Part shown: positions 23,518 to 32,031 of the stretch, in pieces
Layout: every line of letters starts with the position of its first letter
How positions within the stretch are numbered: position 1 is the first letter of the stretch
Assembly: GCF_016463645.1 (NCBI RefSeq)
Contig: NZ_JAEMQX010000037.1
Location: 1-32,327 of the forward strand
DNA from: Sphingopyxis sp.
Lineage (GTDB): Bacteria > Pseudomonadota > Alphaproteobacteria > Sphingomonadales > Sphingomonadaceae
Direction: 5' to 3'
DNA: 32,327 nt
Position numbers and translations under genes: made by a program
The notes under the pieces: model-generated
Told to the model about the DNA's origin: nothing
Databases searched by the model: none
Seen by the model: the letters and a program-made list of their open reading frames with translations, nothing else

Positions 23518-25121
23518 GCCGCGTTCAGCGAGCGTAACCTGTAATCCTTGTAATCGTCCCGGATCTGACGCTTCAGAATCTTGCCCGTCGCGGTATGCGG
23601 CAATTCGTCGACGAAGACGATCTCGTCGGGCAGCCACCATTTGGCGACCTTGTCCTTGAGATAGTCGACGATCGCGCTCTCGCTCGTGTCGGCGCCGGGT
23701 TTCCGCACGATCAGCAGGATCGGCCGTTCGTCCCATTTGGGATGATAGACGCCGACCGCGGCGGCTTCCTGCACTCCCGGCGCGCCGACCGCGGCATTTT
23801 CGAGCTCGATCGAGCTGATCCATTCGCCGCCCGACTTGATCACGTCCTTCGCGCGGTCGGTGATCTGCATGACACCGTCGGGGTGCAGCACCGCCACGTC
23901 GCCGGTATCGAACCAGCCCTCGGCATCGGCGGCGTCGGTCTCGGCCTTGAAATAGCGCCGGATGATCCACGGCCCGCGGCATTGCAGCCGCCCGCTCGTC
24001 ACCCCGTCGCGCGGCAGCACCTTGTCCTCGTCGTCGACGATGCGCAGCTCTACCCCGAACGGCGGACACCCCTGCCGGCACACGATGTCGACCTGTTCGT
24101 CGAAGCTCAGCTCGTCCCAGTTCCACGGCCTTTTGCCCATCGTCCCGATCGGGCTCGTTTCGGTCATCCCCCATGCGTGGCCGACCGCGATTCCCGCCTT
24201 CATGAACCGCTCGATCATCGCGCGCGGCGCCGCCGATCCGCCGATGATCACGCGTTCGAGCTTGCCGTAACCGATGCCCGTCGCATCCATATGCCCGAAC
24301 ATCGCGAGCCAGACGGTGGGAACACCCGCGCTGTGCGTCACGCCCTCGTCGTGCATCAGGTCGCACAGGACCTGCGCGTCGTTGGTTGCCGAAAACACCA
24401 GTTTCGAACCGACGGTCGCCGCCGCGAACGGCACCCCCCAGCTGTTGGCGTGGAACATCGGGACGATCGGCAGGATGACGCTGCGGTTCGACAGGCCAAA
24501 GACGTCGGGCTGGATTTCGGTGATCGCGTGGATGACGTTCGAGCGATGCTCGTACAGTACGCCCTTGGGGTTGCCGGTCGTCCCGCTCGTATAGCAAAGC
24601 CCGACCGGATCGCGTTCGTCAAGTTCGACCCACTCGAAACGACCGTCCTCGGCGTCGATCAGGTCGCGATACGAGAGATAGCCCTCGCGCGCCGGGGCAT
24701 CGAACAATATGAAATGCTCGACCGTTGGCAACTGCGGCCGGATCCGCTCGACGATCGGCAGGAACATCGCGTCGAACAGCAGGACGCGGTCCTCGGCATG
24801 GTTGATGATGTAAATGAGCTGCTCGTCGAACAATCGCGGGTTCACCGTGTGCAGCACCCCGCCCATGCCCGCGCTGCCGTACCAGCTCACCAGATGATGG
24901 CCATGGTTCATCGCGAGCGTCGCGATACGGTCGCCCTTCTTCATGCCCAGTTTCGTCATCGCCGCGGCGAAGCGGCGCGCGTCCTCGCCGACCTCACCCC
25001 ACGTCGATCGCGTGATGCTGCCATCGGCCCAGCGCGAAACGATCTCGCGGCCCTTATGCTCGCGCGCGGCATGGTCGATCAGGCTGGTCACCAGCAACGG
25101 CTGGCCCTGCATTCCCATCAT
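23514..25121 (-). CDS. Fatty-acid-CoA ligase (AMP-forming; medium/long chain)
   Basis: A 535-residue ANL-superfamily enzyme that activates a carboxylic acid to its adenylate and then to the acyl-Co[19 protein letters not shown] is the phosphate-binding loop, GMTETSP is the adenine motif, GWFDTGD holds the ribose-binding aspartate, and [15 protein letters not shown] has the late catalytic lysine. The overall sequence resembles AlkK-like medium/long-chain ligases. The tandem ATG codons at the start have AGAGGA about 6-7 nt upstream. The gene is the last of the minus-strand run and ends in a CTAG shared with the radical SAM gene. The 98-nt gap before it holds a large inverted repeat. Likely role: fatty acid uptake/beta-oxidation, which would feed ETF and the ETF-QO encoded in this window. 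Confidence 0.92.
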   Translation of the reverse strand: MMGMQGQPLLVTSLIDHAAREHKGREIVSRWADGSITRSTWGEVGEDARRFAAAMTKLGMKKGDRIATLAMNHGHHLVSWYGSAGMGGVLHTVNPRLFDEQLIYIINHAEDRVLLFDAMFLPIVERIRPQLPTVEHFILFDAPAREGYLSYRDLIDAEDGRFEWVELDERDPVGLCYTSGTTGNPKGVLYEHRSNVIHAITEIQPDVFGLSNRSVILPIVPMFHANSWGVPFAAATVGSKLVFSATNDAQVLCDLMHDEGVTHSAGVPTVWLAMFGHMDATGIGYGKLERVIIGGSAAPRAMIERFMKAGIAVGHAWGMTETSPIGTMGKRPWNWDELSFDEQVDIVCRQGCPPFGVELRIVDDEDKVLPRDGVTSGRLQCRGPWIIRRYFKAETDAADAEGWFDTGDVAVLHPDGVMQITDRAKDVIKSGGEWISSIELENAAVGAPGVQEAAAVGVYHPKWDERPILLIVRKPGADTSESAIVDYLKDKVAKWWLPDEIVFVDELPHTATGKILKRQIRDDYKDYRLRSLNAA

Positions 25122-25137
25122 GAGGCATCCTCTATTT

Positions 25138-25204
25138 TATCGTTGCCTCCCGGAGATAAGGTCGGAGGCGAAGCGCGCGCAAGGCAAAACAGGGGGCAAC
25201 GATA
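25138..25204. repeat. Inverted repeat with 10-bp perfect arms before the acyl-CoA ligase gene
   Basis: TATCGTTGCC (25138-25147) and GGCAACGATA (25195-25204) are perfect complements, and the pairing extends inward to 13 bp with one G-U pair. About 41 nt lie between the extended arms. The proximal arm is followed on the minus strand by AAAATAGAGGA and then the ligase ATG, so the element lies in the probable leader or promoter of that gene. It could be a terminator-attenuator, an operator pair or a decayed dispersed repeat. Confidence 0.55.
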
Positions 25205-25219
25205 GCGAAAAGCGCAGAT

Positions 25220-25627
25220 TCAGCCGGGAAGTCCATCGATATGGGGGACATCGGCCAGATCGGCGTCCCATTCCGCGCGGCTCGCGCAGCAAATATGCGC
25301 CGTCGGACGGATGTCGACCGGGGCATCGAGGCTTCCCGCCGGAACGACGAGCAACGCACCTCCCATCCGCACCCCGGGAAGTGCCGAACCGCAGGTCCTG
25401 CAGAAACTGCGCTCGTGCCGCGTGTCCGGTACGCGATAGGATGCGATATTCGCTTCGCCCGACTGCCAGGCGATCGACGCATGGGAGGCGAACAGGTTCG
25501 CGCCGTGCGCTGACCCGCTGTTCTTGCGGCACCGCGAGCAATGGCACAGGAAAAAGGCATCGAAATCGCCCGAGACCTCGAACCGCACTGCGCCGCAGAG
25601 GCAGCTTCCCCGGGTCTTTCGCGTCAT
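25220..25627 (-). CDS. GFA-fold (glutathione-dependent formaldehyde-activating enzyme-like) protein
   Basis: A 135-residue zinc protein of the GFA/CENP-V family. Zinc ligands are visible as CLCG (Cys9, Cys11), CHCSRC (Cys28, Cys30, Cys33) and the later FCRTCGSAL. HCSRCRKNSGSAHGANLF is typical. Family members were linked to glutathione-formaldehyde adduct formation, but most have no proven reaction and none is assigned here. It lies 13 nt downstream of dnaE in the same direction and probably shares its transcript. Cytoplasmic. Confidence 0.85.
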   Translation of the reverse strand: MTRKTRGSCLCGAVRFEVSGDFDAFFLCHCSRCRKNSGSAHGANLFASHASIAWQSGEANIASYRVPDTRHERSFCRTCGSALPGVRMGGALLVVPAGSLDAPVDIRPTAHICCASRAEWDADLADVPHIDGLPG

Positions 25628-25640
25628 GTGCCCGGCTTCG

Positions 25641-28600
25641 CTACCGCGCCCGGAAATCGCGCGGGGCGACGAGTGACAGCGCCGCTTCGGTGACGCCGGC
25701 GATCATTTCGAGACGCGACACCGTGTCGGGGCCGAGCGCGAAGCGGCTGCCGAGTTCGACACGGACATCCTCGTCGGTCAGCGGATCGCGCGTCGCAACC
25801 ACAACCTTGCCGCGCGCATCGTCGCGCCGTTCGAGCCATTTCGCGATCTCGGCCACCGCTTCGGCCAGTTCGACCCGGCAGGTCAGTTGCAGCGCCGCGG
25901 TCGCCGCGATATCGGCGAGCGCCTGCGCACCGCGCACCGTCACGCGCGGCGTCTCTTCGCCTTCGAGCAGATCGAGTTCGACCGACAGCATCGCGCAGCC
26001 GCCGTCGGCGGCGAGCGCCTCGAGCGTCTTGCCCGCCATTTCGTCGAAACAGCTCGACTGGAACTGGCCGCTGCGGTCCGACAGCGTCAGGTTCAGGAAG
26101 CGGTTGCCGCGCTGCGACACGCGCGGCCGCGCGCTTTCGACCATCGCCGCCATCACCATCGGGATGCGCGTGCCCGGCGTCATCTCGACGTTATCGCAGA
26201 TATCGCCATAGGAACGCGCGCCGCGCGCCGAGACGATCGCCTCATATTGCTCGACCGGATGCGACGAGAAATAGAAGCCGAAGGCGTCCTTCTCGCGCGT
26301 CATCCGCTCGGCGAGCGTCCACGGCTCGGCGGCGGGCAGTTGCAGCGCCGGGGCGATCGCGATGTCGCCTCCGAACAGACCGCCCTGCCCCGTCGAGCGT
26401 TCGTGCGCCGAGCTGTTGGCACAGGCGAGCAGGCTTTCGGCGCCGGCAAAGGCGCGCGGACGGTCGGGCTCGATACAGTCGAACGCCCCGGCGCCCGCCA
26501 GCGCCTCGATCTGGCGGCGGTTGAGCAGCTTCGGGTCGATCCGGCTCGCGAAATCGTCGAGCGAGGCGAAATCGCCCTTGGCGCGCTCGGCGACGAGCGC
26601 TTCCATCGCCTTCTCGCCCACGCCCTTGAGCGCGCCGAGCGCGTAGCGCACGGTCAGCCCGTCATCGCCGCGCCCGACCGAGAAATCGGCTTCGCTGTCG
26701 TTGACCGACGGCGGCGCGATCCCGACGTCCAGTCGCCGCATATCGTCGATGAAGATCGAGAGCTTGTCGGTCTGATGGCTATCGAACGACATCGACGCCG
26801 CGAAAAATTCGTGCGGATAATGCGCCTTCAGCCACGCCGTCTGATACGACAGCAGCGCATAGGCCGCCGCGTGGCTCTTGTTGAAACCATAGCCCGCGAA
26901 TTTGTCGATCAGGTCGAACAGCTCGTTCGCGGCCTTGGCGTCGATGCCATTATGCTCGCCGCACCCTTTGACGAAGGTGTCGCGCTGCGCGTCCATCTCG
27001 GCCTGGACCTTCTTGCCCATCGCGCGGCGCAAGAGGTCGGCGCCGCCGAGGCTGTAGCCGGCGAGGATCTGCGCCGCCTGCATCACCTGTTCCTGATAGA
27101 CGAAGATGCCGTATGTTTCGGCGAGAATGCCTTCGAGCAGCGGGTGCGGATAGGCGATCTTCTCACGCCCGTTCTTGCGCGCGCCGAACAGCGGAATATT
27201 GTCCATCGGCCCCGGACGATAGAGCGCGACGAGCGCGATGATGTCGCCGAAATTGGTCGGTTTCACCGCCGACAGCGTGCGCCGCATGCCTTCGGATTCC
27301 AGCTGGAACACCCCGACCGTCTCGCCGCGCTGGAGCAATTCATAGACCGCCGTATCATCCCACGCGAGCGCGTCGAGATCGACGTCGACGCCGCGCAGCG
27401 CGAGCAGCCGTTTCGCCTCCTTCAGCACCGACAGCGTCTTCAGCCCGAGGAAGTCGAATTTCACGAGGCCCGCGGTCTCGACATATTTCATGTCGAACTG
27501 CGTCACCGGCATGTCCGAGCGCGGATCGCGATAGAGCGGGACGAGCTGGTCGAGCGGGCGGTCGCCGATCACCACGCCCGCGGCGTGCGTCGAGCTGTGC
27601 CGCGGCAGGCCTTCCAGCTGGCGCGCCATGTCGAACAGGCGCCGCACCCCGTCGTCCTGCTTGTACTCGGTCATCAGCTCGGCAACGCCGTTCAGCGCGC
27701 GTTCGAGCGTCCAGGGATCGGTCGGGTGGTTCGGCACCAGCTTCGCCAGCCGGTCGACCTGCCCATAGCTCATCTGGAGCACGCGGCCGGTGTCCTTGAG
27801 CACCGCGCGCGCCTTCAGCTTACCGAAGGTGATGATCTGCGCGACGGTGTCGCGGCCGTATTTTTCCTGCACATAGCGGATCACCTCACCGCGCCGCGTT
27901 TCGCAGAAGTCGATGTCGAAGTCGGGCATCGACACGCGCTCGGGGTTGAGGAAGCGTTCGAAGAGCAGGCCGAGTTTCAGCGGATCGAGATCGGTGATCG
28001 TCAGCGCCCAGGCGACGACGCTGCCCGCGCCCGAACCGCGCCCGGGGCCAACCGGGATATCGTGCGCCTTCGCCCATTTGATGAAGTCGGCCACGATCAG
28101 GAAGTAACCCGGAAAGCCCATCTGGGTGATGACGTCGACCTCGAAATCGAGGCGCGCGACATAGGCCTGTCGTTCTTCGTCGGTCAGCTCGGGATAATGC
28201 GCGAGCCGTGCCGCGAGTCCCGCATGCGCGTCGGCCTTGAGCTGCGCCGCCTCGCCCTCGCGGTCGCCCGCGAGACTCGGGAGGATCGGCTTGCGCTTTG
28301 GCGCCATGAACGCGCAGCGCTGGGCTATGACGAGGCTGTTATGGATCGCCTCGGGAAGGTCGGAGAAAGCGTCCTCCATCGCCTCGGCGGGTTTCAGCCA
28401 GGCCTCGGGGCTCGAAATGCGCCGGTCTTCGCTTTCGACATAGGCCGACTGCGCAATACACAGCATCGCATCATGTGCCGCGTGGAACTGCGGCTCGACG
28501 AAGTTGGCGGGGTTGGTCGCGACGATCGGCAGCGCGCGCGCATAGGCCATGTCGATCAGCGCATTTTCGGCCGCCATCTCGGTCGCGTCGCCGCGCCGCG

Positions 28601-29126
28601 ACAGTTCGATATAGAGCCGACCGCCGAACAGGGCCTCGAGTTGCTCGACATAATCCTCGGCCGCGCTCTTCTGCTCGCCGGCGAGCAATCGCGCGAGCGC
28701 ACCCTCTCCTCCACCGGTCAGACAGATCAGCCCGTCGGCCTTTCCCGCGATATCGGACAGGAGTACATGCGGTTCCTGTTCGACCGGGCGGCCGAGGTGC
28801 GCCGCCGAAACGAGCGCGCACAGATTGTCATAGCCGGCATCGTCCTGCGCATAGAGCGCGAGCCAGTCGATCAGCGGCGCGCCGTTCGCCAGCCGTTGCC
28901 CGGGCCGCGCGACGCTGAGCAGCGCGCCGACGATCGGCTGCACCCCCGCCGCCTTGCACGCGTCGCCGAACGCCATGACCCCGTAGAGCCCGTTGCGGTC
29001 AGCGACCGCGATTGCCGGAAAGCCACGGTCGCGCGCCGCCTTGGCGATCGCTTTGGGCTCGATCGCACCTTCGAGCATGGTGAAGCTGGAAAAGACGCGC
29101 AGGGGGACGAAGGGGCTGTAGGCCAT
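25641..29126 (-). CDS. dnaE: DNA polymerase III alpha subunit
   Basis: The replicative polymerase, 1161 residues (E. coli alpha: 1160). MPDFDIDFCETRRGEVI holds catalytic Asp402 and Asp404, and VKFDFLGLKT holds the third, Asp558. Fingers, thumb, helix-hairpin-helix and OB-fold regions follow in order, and LNLTLSDRSGQF belongs to the OB part. The N-terminal PHP domain has lost its metal ligands: LRVFSSFTMLEG and AVADRNGLYG lack the histidines found in active PHP domains, so proofreading must come from a separate epsilon subunit. I chose the ATG at 29124-29126 (MAYSPFVPLRVF), where family similarity begins; a frame to 29213 adds 29 unlikely residues. It belongs to the lolCE-lolD-dnaE neighbourhood common in alphaproteobacteria. 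Confidence 0.97.
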   Translation of the reverse strand: MAYSPFVPLRVFSSFTMLEGAIEPKAIAKAARDRGFPAIAVADRNGLYGVMAFGDACKAAGVQPIVGALLSVARPGQRLANGAPLIDWLALYAQDDAGYDNLCALVSAAHLGRPVEQEPHVLLSDIAGKADGLICLTGGGEGALARLLAGEQKSAAEDYVEQLEALFGGRLYIELSRRGDATEMAAENALIDMAYARALPIVATNPANFVEPQFHAAHDAMLCIAQSAYVESEDRRISSPEAWLKPAEAMEDAFSDLPEAIHNSLVIAQRCAFMAPKRKPILPSLAGDREGEAAQLKADAHAGLAARLAHYPELTDEERQAYVARLDFEVDVITQMGFPGYFLIVADFIKWAKAHDIPVGPGRGSGAGSVVAWALTITDLDPLKLGLLFERFLNPERVSMPDFDIDFCETRRGEVIRYVQEKYGRDTVAQIITFGKLKARAVLKDTGRVLQMSYGQVDRLAKLVPNHPTDPWTLERALNGVAELMTEYKQDDGVRRLFDMARQLEGLPRHSSTHAAGVVIGDRPLDQLVPLYRDPRSDMPVTQFDMKYVETAGLVKFDFLGLKTLSVLKEAKRLLALRGVDVDLDALAWDDTAVYELLQRGETVGVFQLESEGMRRTLSAVKPTNFGDIIALVALYRPGPMDNIPLFGARKNGREKIAYPHPLLEGILAETYGIFVYQEQVMQAAQILAGYSLGGADLLRRAMGKKVQAEMDAQRDTFVKGCGEHNGIDAKAANELFDLIDKFAGYGFNKSHAAAYALLSYQTAWLKAHYPHEFFAASMSFDSHQTDKLSIFIDDMRRLDVGIAPPSVNDSEADFSVGRGDDGLTVRYALGALKGVGEKAMEALVAERAKGDFASLDDFASRIDPKLLNRRQIEALAGAGAFDCIEPDRPRAFAGAESLLACANSSAHERSTGQGGLFGGDIAIAPALQLPAAEPWTLAERMTREKDAFGFYFSSHPVEQYEAIVSARGARSYGDICDNVEMTPGTRIPMVMAAMVESARPRVSQRGNRFLNLTLSDRSGQFQSSCFDEMAGKTLEALAADGGCAMLSVELDLLEGEETPRVTVRGAQALADIAATAALQLTCRVELAEAVAEIAKWLERRDDARGKVVVATRDPLTDEDVRVELGSRFALGPDTVSRLEMIAGVTEAALSLVAPRDFRAR

Positions 29127-29180
29127 GGCTGACGCTAACGCGCCCCGCATGATTCGACCATGGCCTCGATTCACAAAAAC

Positions 29181-29262
29181 GTCATTGCGAAGGAAAGGGA
29201 AGCGACGCGGCAATCCGGCCTGTGCGGCAACCGCGCCGGATTACTTCGCTTCGCGAGTTGCC
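29181..29262. repeat. REP-like dispersed repeat relic between gpx and dnaE
   Basis: The 138-nt gap between the glutathione peroxidase stop and the dnaE start contains GTCATTGCGAAGG, then GAAGCGACGCGGCAATCCGGC, and the reverse motif GCCGGATTACTTCGCTTCGCGA. The 8-bp arms AATCCGGC and GCCGGATT are perfect complements, and the outer parts are partly so. I recall CATTGCGA...GAAGCAATCC...GGATTGCTTCG repeats as dispersed intergenic elements in sphingomonad genomes; the match here is imperfect, so this would be a decayed copy. Confidence 0.55.
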
Positions 29263-29264
29263 GG

Positions 29265-29741
29265 TTAACCCAGCAATTCCTCAATCTCCTTCCGAAGCTG
29301 TTCGGGCTTCGTCGTCGGCGCGTGGCGCGACACCGTCCTGCCCTCGCGATCGACGAGGAATTTGGTGAAATTCCACTTGATCCCGCTGCCGAGCAGCCCG
29401 GTCCTTTCCTTCTTCAGATGCTTGAAGATCGGGTCGGCATCGTCGCCGTTGACGTCGATTTTCGCCATCAGCGGGAAAGACACATCATAGGTCAGCGAGC
29501 AGAAATTCGCGATTTCCGCGGCATCGCCCGGCTCCTGCGCGCCGAACTGGTTGCACGGGAATGCCAGTATCTCGAACCCCCGGTCCTTATAGTCGCGGTA
29601 GAGCTCCTCCAGCCCTTCATATTGCGGCGTGAAGCCGCATTTCGACGCGGTGTTGACGATCAGCAGCACCTTGCCGCGATAATCGGCGAGAGATTGCGTG
29701 CCCCCGCCCGGAAGCTTCGCCGAAAGATCGTAAAGTGCCAT
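29265..29741 (-). CDS. Glutathione peroxidase family protein (Cys type)
   Basis: A 158-residue peroxidase of the GPx family. The peroxidatic residue is Cys35 in NTASKCGFTPQY, where animal enzymes have selenocysteine. FPCNQFGAQEPG supplies the active-site Gln and a second cysteine, and WNFTKFLVD supplies Trp and Asn. Cys81 in the FCSLTYDVSFP stretch sits where thioredoxin-dependent members keep the resolving cysteine, so thioredoxin may be the true reductant. No signal peptide, so cytoplasmic. It lies 26 nt after lolD and before dnaE, interrupting the usual lol-dnaE adjacency. Confidence 0.93.
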   Translation of the reverse strand: MALYDLSAKLPGGGTQSLADYRGKVLLIVNTASKCGFTPQYEGLEELYRDYKDRGFEILAFPCNQFGAQEPGDAAEIANFCSLTYDVSFPLMAKIDVNGDDADPIFKHLKKERTGLLGSGIKWNFTKFLVDREGRTVSRHAPTTKPEQLRKEIEELLG

Positions 29742-29767
29742 GGTCGGTCCCTCCTGCCGGCGCCAGC

Positions 29768-30445
29768 CTACGCCTCGATATGCCCTTCGTGCAAGCGCAG
29801 CACGCGGTCCATCTTCGCGGCCAGCCGCTCGTTGTGCGTCGCCACCAGCGCCGCCGAGCCATGGTCGCGCACCAGCTTGACGAACTGGTCGAACACCCGG
29901 TCGGCGGTCGCCTCGTCGAGATTGCCCGTCGGCTCGTCGGCCAGCACGAGCAAGGGCCGGTTCGCCAGCGCGCGCGCCACCGCGACGCGCTGCTGCTCGC
30001 CGCCCGACAGCTTGCTCGGTTTGTGATGCAGCCGTTCGCCCAAGCCCAGCCGCCCGAGCAAATCGGCGGCACGCTCCTCGGCCTCCGCCTGCTCCGCTCC
30101 GCGGATCAACTGCGGCAGCACGACATTCTCGATCGCGTTGAAATCGGGCAGCAGATGGTGGAACTGATAGACGAAGCCGATCTTCTCGCGCCGCGTCTTC
30201 GTCCGCTCGCCCTGCTCGAAGCGCGTGACATCCTCGCCATCGATGCGGATCGTGCCGCCGAAGCCGCCTTCGAGCAGGCCCACCGCCTGCAGCATCGTCG
30301 ACTTGCCCGACCCCGAAGGGCCCAGCAACGCGACGATCTCGCCGCGGCGGAGCGAGGCATTGACGCCGCGCAGCACCTCGATCGTGACGTCGCCCTGCGT
30401 GAAGCTGCGTTTCAGATCGACCAGTTCCAGCGCGACATCATTCAT
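29768..30445 (-). CDS. lolD: Lipoprotein-releasing system ATP-binding protein
   Basis: A 225-residue ABC ATPase that powers release of outer-membrane lipoproteins from the inner membrane to LolA. Walker A is GPSGSGKST (42-50), the Q-loop is [10 protein letters not shown], the signature is LSGGEQQR (146-153), and Walker B is LLVLADEP (165-172), followed by TGNLD. Sequence and length match LolD rather than other MacB-type ATPases, and the gene overlaps its permease gene by 8 nt. The small lipoprotein encoded at 11993-12382 would be a natural client of this system. Confidence 0.95.
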   Translation of the reverse strand: MNDVALELVDLKRSFTQGDVTIEVLRGVNASLRRGEIVALLGPSGSGKSTMLQAVGLLEGGFGGTIRIDGEDVTRFEQGERTKTRREKIGFVYQFHHLLPDFNAIENVVLPQLIRGAEQAEAEERAADLLGRLGLGERLHHKPSKLSGGEQQRVAVARALANRPLLVLADEPTGNLDEATADRVFDQFVKLVRDHGSAALVATHNERLAAKMDRVLRLHEGHIEA

Positions 30446-31688
30446 AGCGCAGCACCTGCACGGGGTCGGTATTGGCCGCCTTGTAGGCGGGATAGAGCGT
30501 CGCGAGGAAGCTGAAGACGATCACCATGATGACGATCGCGGTGATCTCGAACGGATCGGGCTTCGACGGCAATTCGGTGAGGAAGCGGATCGACGGGTCC
30601 CAGAGCGGCTGACCGGTGATGAACTCGACCCCGCGCAGGACGCCCTGCCGGAAATAGAGCAGCGAGAAGCCGACGATCATCCCCGCGATCGTGCCCGCAA
30701 TGCCGATCGACAGGCCGATCGCCATGAAGATGCGCATCACCGCGTCGCGCGGCGCGCCCATCGTGCGCAATATCGCCATGTCGCGAGTCTTCGCGCGCAC
30801 CAGCATGATCAGCGACGAGATGATGTTGAACGAGGCGACGAGGATGATCAGCGACAGGATGACGAACATCGCGACGCGCTCGATCGACAGCGCCTCGAAC
30901 AGGCTCGCATTCATCGACCGCCAGTCGGACACGACCGCCTGCGCCGCGACCTTTTCGGCCAGCGGCTGCATGATCTCGCCGACGCGGTCGGGATCCTCGG
31001 TCTTGACCTCGATCATCTGCACCGCATCGCCGGCGAGCAGCAGCAATTGCGCATCCTCCATCGGCATGACGATATAGGCCTTGTCGAAATCATAGACGCC
31101 GATCTCGAAAATCGCCGAAACGCGGTAGCTGATCTCGCGCGGCACCGTTCCGAACGGCGTCGAGCGGCCCTGCGGGTTGATGATCGTGACGTTCGACCCG
31201 ACGGTGGCGCCGAGGTTGCGGGCGAGTTCGCTGCCGATCGCGACATTGCCCGAACCCGCCGTCAGGCTGGTCAGGCTGCCCTGCAGCACCTTGCCTCCCA
31301 GCGTCCTGTTGTTGCGGATGTCGGGGACGGTCATCCCGCGTACCAGCACGCCCTCGACACGCCCGCTGAAGGTCGCCAGCAGGGGCTGTTCGATCAGCGG
31401 CGTCGCCGACACCACGCCCGGCGTCGCCTTCGCCTCCTTCAGCACGCCCTGCCAATCGTCGATCCGCCCGCCGAACCCCTGGACGACCGCATGGCCGTTC
31501 AGCCCGACGATCTTCTCGAACAGGTCGCTGCGCACGCCGTTCATCACGCTCATCACCACGACAAGCGCCGCGACGCCCAGCATCACCGCGGTAAAGCTGA
31601 ACGCCGCCGCGACGAAGATGAAGCCTTCGCCGCGCTGCGGTAGCAAATAGCGTTTGAAGATGGTGCGTTCGTACGGACGCAGGATCAT
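30438..31688 (-). CDS. lolC: Lipoprotein-releasing system permease LolC/LolE
   Basis: A 416-residue permease with the LolC/E layout: one membrane segment near residues 25-48, a large periplasmic domain to about residue 265, then three membrane segments (about 270-295, 315-340 and 375-400). [22 protein letters not shown] and [16 protein letters not shown] at the start, and [14 protein letters not shown] in the cytoplasmic loop, are typical. Only one permease gene is present, which suggests a homodimer, as proposed for many alphaproteobacteria. Start ATG at 31686-31688; a TTGACC at 31746-31751 on the minus strand may be its -35 element, but the -10 is unclear. Confidence 0.93.
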   Translation of the reverse strand: MILRPYERTIFKRYLLPQRGEGFIFVAAAFSFTAVMLGVAALVVVMSVMNGVRSDLFEKIVGLNGHAVVQGFGGRIDDWQGVLKEAKATPGVVSATPLIEQPLLATFSGRVEGVLVRGMTVPDIRNNRTLGGKVLQGSLTSLTAGSGNVAIGSELARNLGATVGSNVTIINPQGRSTPFGTVPREISYRVSAIFEIGVYDFDKAYIVMPMEDAQLLLLAGDAVQMIEVKTEDPDRVGEIMQPLAEKVAAQAVVSDWRSMNASLFEALSIERVAMFVILSLIILVASFNIISSLIMLVRAKTRDMAILRTMGAPRDAVMRIFMAIGLSIGIAGTIAGMIVGFSLLYFRQGVLRGVEFITGQPLWDPSIRFLTELPSKPDPFEITAIVIMVIVFSFLATLYPAYKAANTDPVQVLRYE

Positions 31689-31764
31689 GGGGCGATCGGC
31701 CTTTGCGGCGCTCGGGAAAGGTCACGCATGACGCTGCTTTAGGCAGGTCAAACAGTGCTGGCAA

Positions 31765-31819
31765 TGGCCACTGGCGTGACGCCAAAGCCAAATGATTTGC
31801 CCTATGTGTTGCCCATAGG
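31765..31819. promoter_or_regulatory. Operator-like palindromes upstream of lolC
   Basis: TGGCGT-G-ACGCCA (31772-31784) is a perfect 13-nt palindrome flanked by TGGC (31765-31768) and GCCA (31787-31790). Next to it, CCTATG (31801-31806) and CATAGG (31814-31819) form a 6-bp inverted repeat with a 7-nt spacer. They lie 75-130 nt upstream of lolC and before the structured element to the right, so they could be regulator sites for either. No regulator is identified. Confidence 0.4.
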
Positions 31820-31824
31820 TCACA

Positions 31825-32020
31825 GCGCCGGGCAAAAGCGGGGTCAAATGCCCGTCAGAGGGTGACAAACCCGCCCCCACCACCTACCCCAAGGCTTCTG
31901 GTTCAACGCGGCCCAAAGGCCCGGCTCCAGGGAGTGCAGGCCTTTCGCCAGGCCTGCAACAAGGGGGATGGCGACGTTCGTCACAGGCGCCCGGGTCTCG
32001 CAAAACGAGGCCCGGGCGTT
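31825..32020 (+). ncRNA. Candidate structured RNA between lolC and the Crp-type gene (6S-like layout)
   Basis: No reading frame here looks like a protein, yet the sequence folds well. GCGCC (31825-31829) can pair with GGCGC (31986-31990), GTGAC (31862-31866) with GTCAC (31980-31984), and CGCCCCC (31872-31878) with the GGGGG and GGCG of 31963-31973. Inside, CTTCTGG (31895-31901) can pair with CCAGGGAG (31927-31934), and TGCAGGCCT/AGGCCTGCA (31935-31958) is a perfect 9-bp hairpin. A closing stem, an open middle, an apical stem and a side hairpin on the 3' half resemble 6S RNA, but I cannot confirm the family. The strand is uncertain: the stems fold on either strand. A strong hairpin (31988-32018) ends the element. 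Tentative. Confidence 0.4.
31988..32018. terminator. Strong 13-bp hairpin, probable shared terminator
   Basis: CGCCCGGGTCTCG (31988-32000) pairs with CGAGGCCCGGGCG (32006-32018) over 13 bp with one G-U pair and a CAAAA loop. It is followed on the plus strand by TTGTGATT. It begins 14 nt beyond the stop of the Crp-type gene, so it can end that minus-strand transcript, and it could equally end a plus-strand RNA. The weak T-tracts leave the direction open. Confidence 0.65.
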
Positions 32021-32031
32021 GTGATTCCGGC

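Noticed and set aside
21754-24597. Open frame of 947 codons on the minus strand
   Set aside because: It runs antisense to the transglycosylase end, moaB and the radical SAM gene, then out of frame through the acyl-CoA ligase gene; the composition is of the shadow type.
25887-29132. Open frame of 1081 codons on the plus strand opposite dnaE
   Set aside because: Its Arg/Asp/His-rich composition and lack of any recognisable motif are what an antisense frame of a GC-rich gene gives; dnaE on the other strand has all catalytic motifs.
31825-32020. Permuted two-piece tmRNA in the right-hand gap
   Set aside because: No AANDN-like tag sequence, no resume codon context and no tRNA-like acceptor arm could be found.
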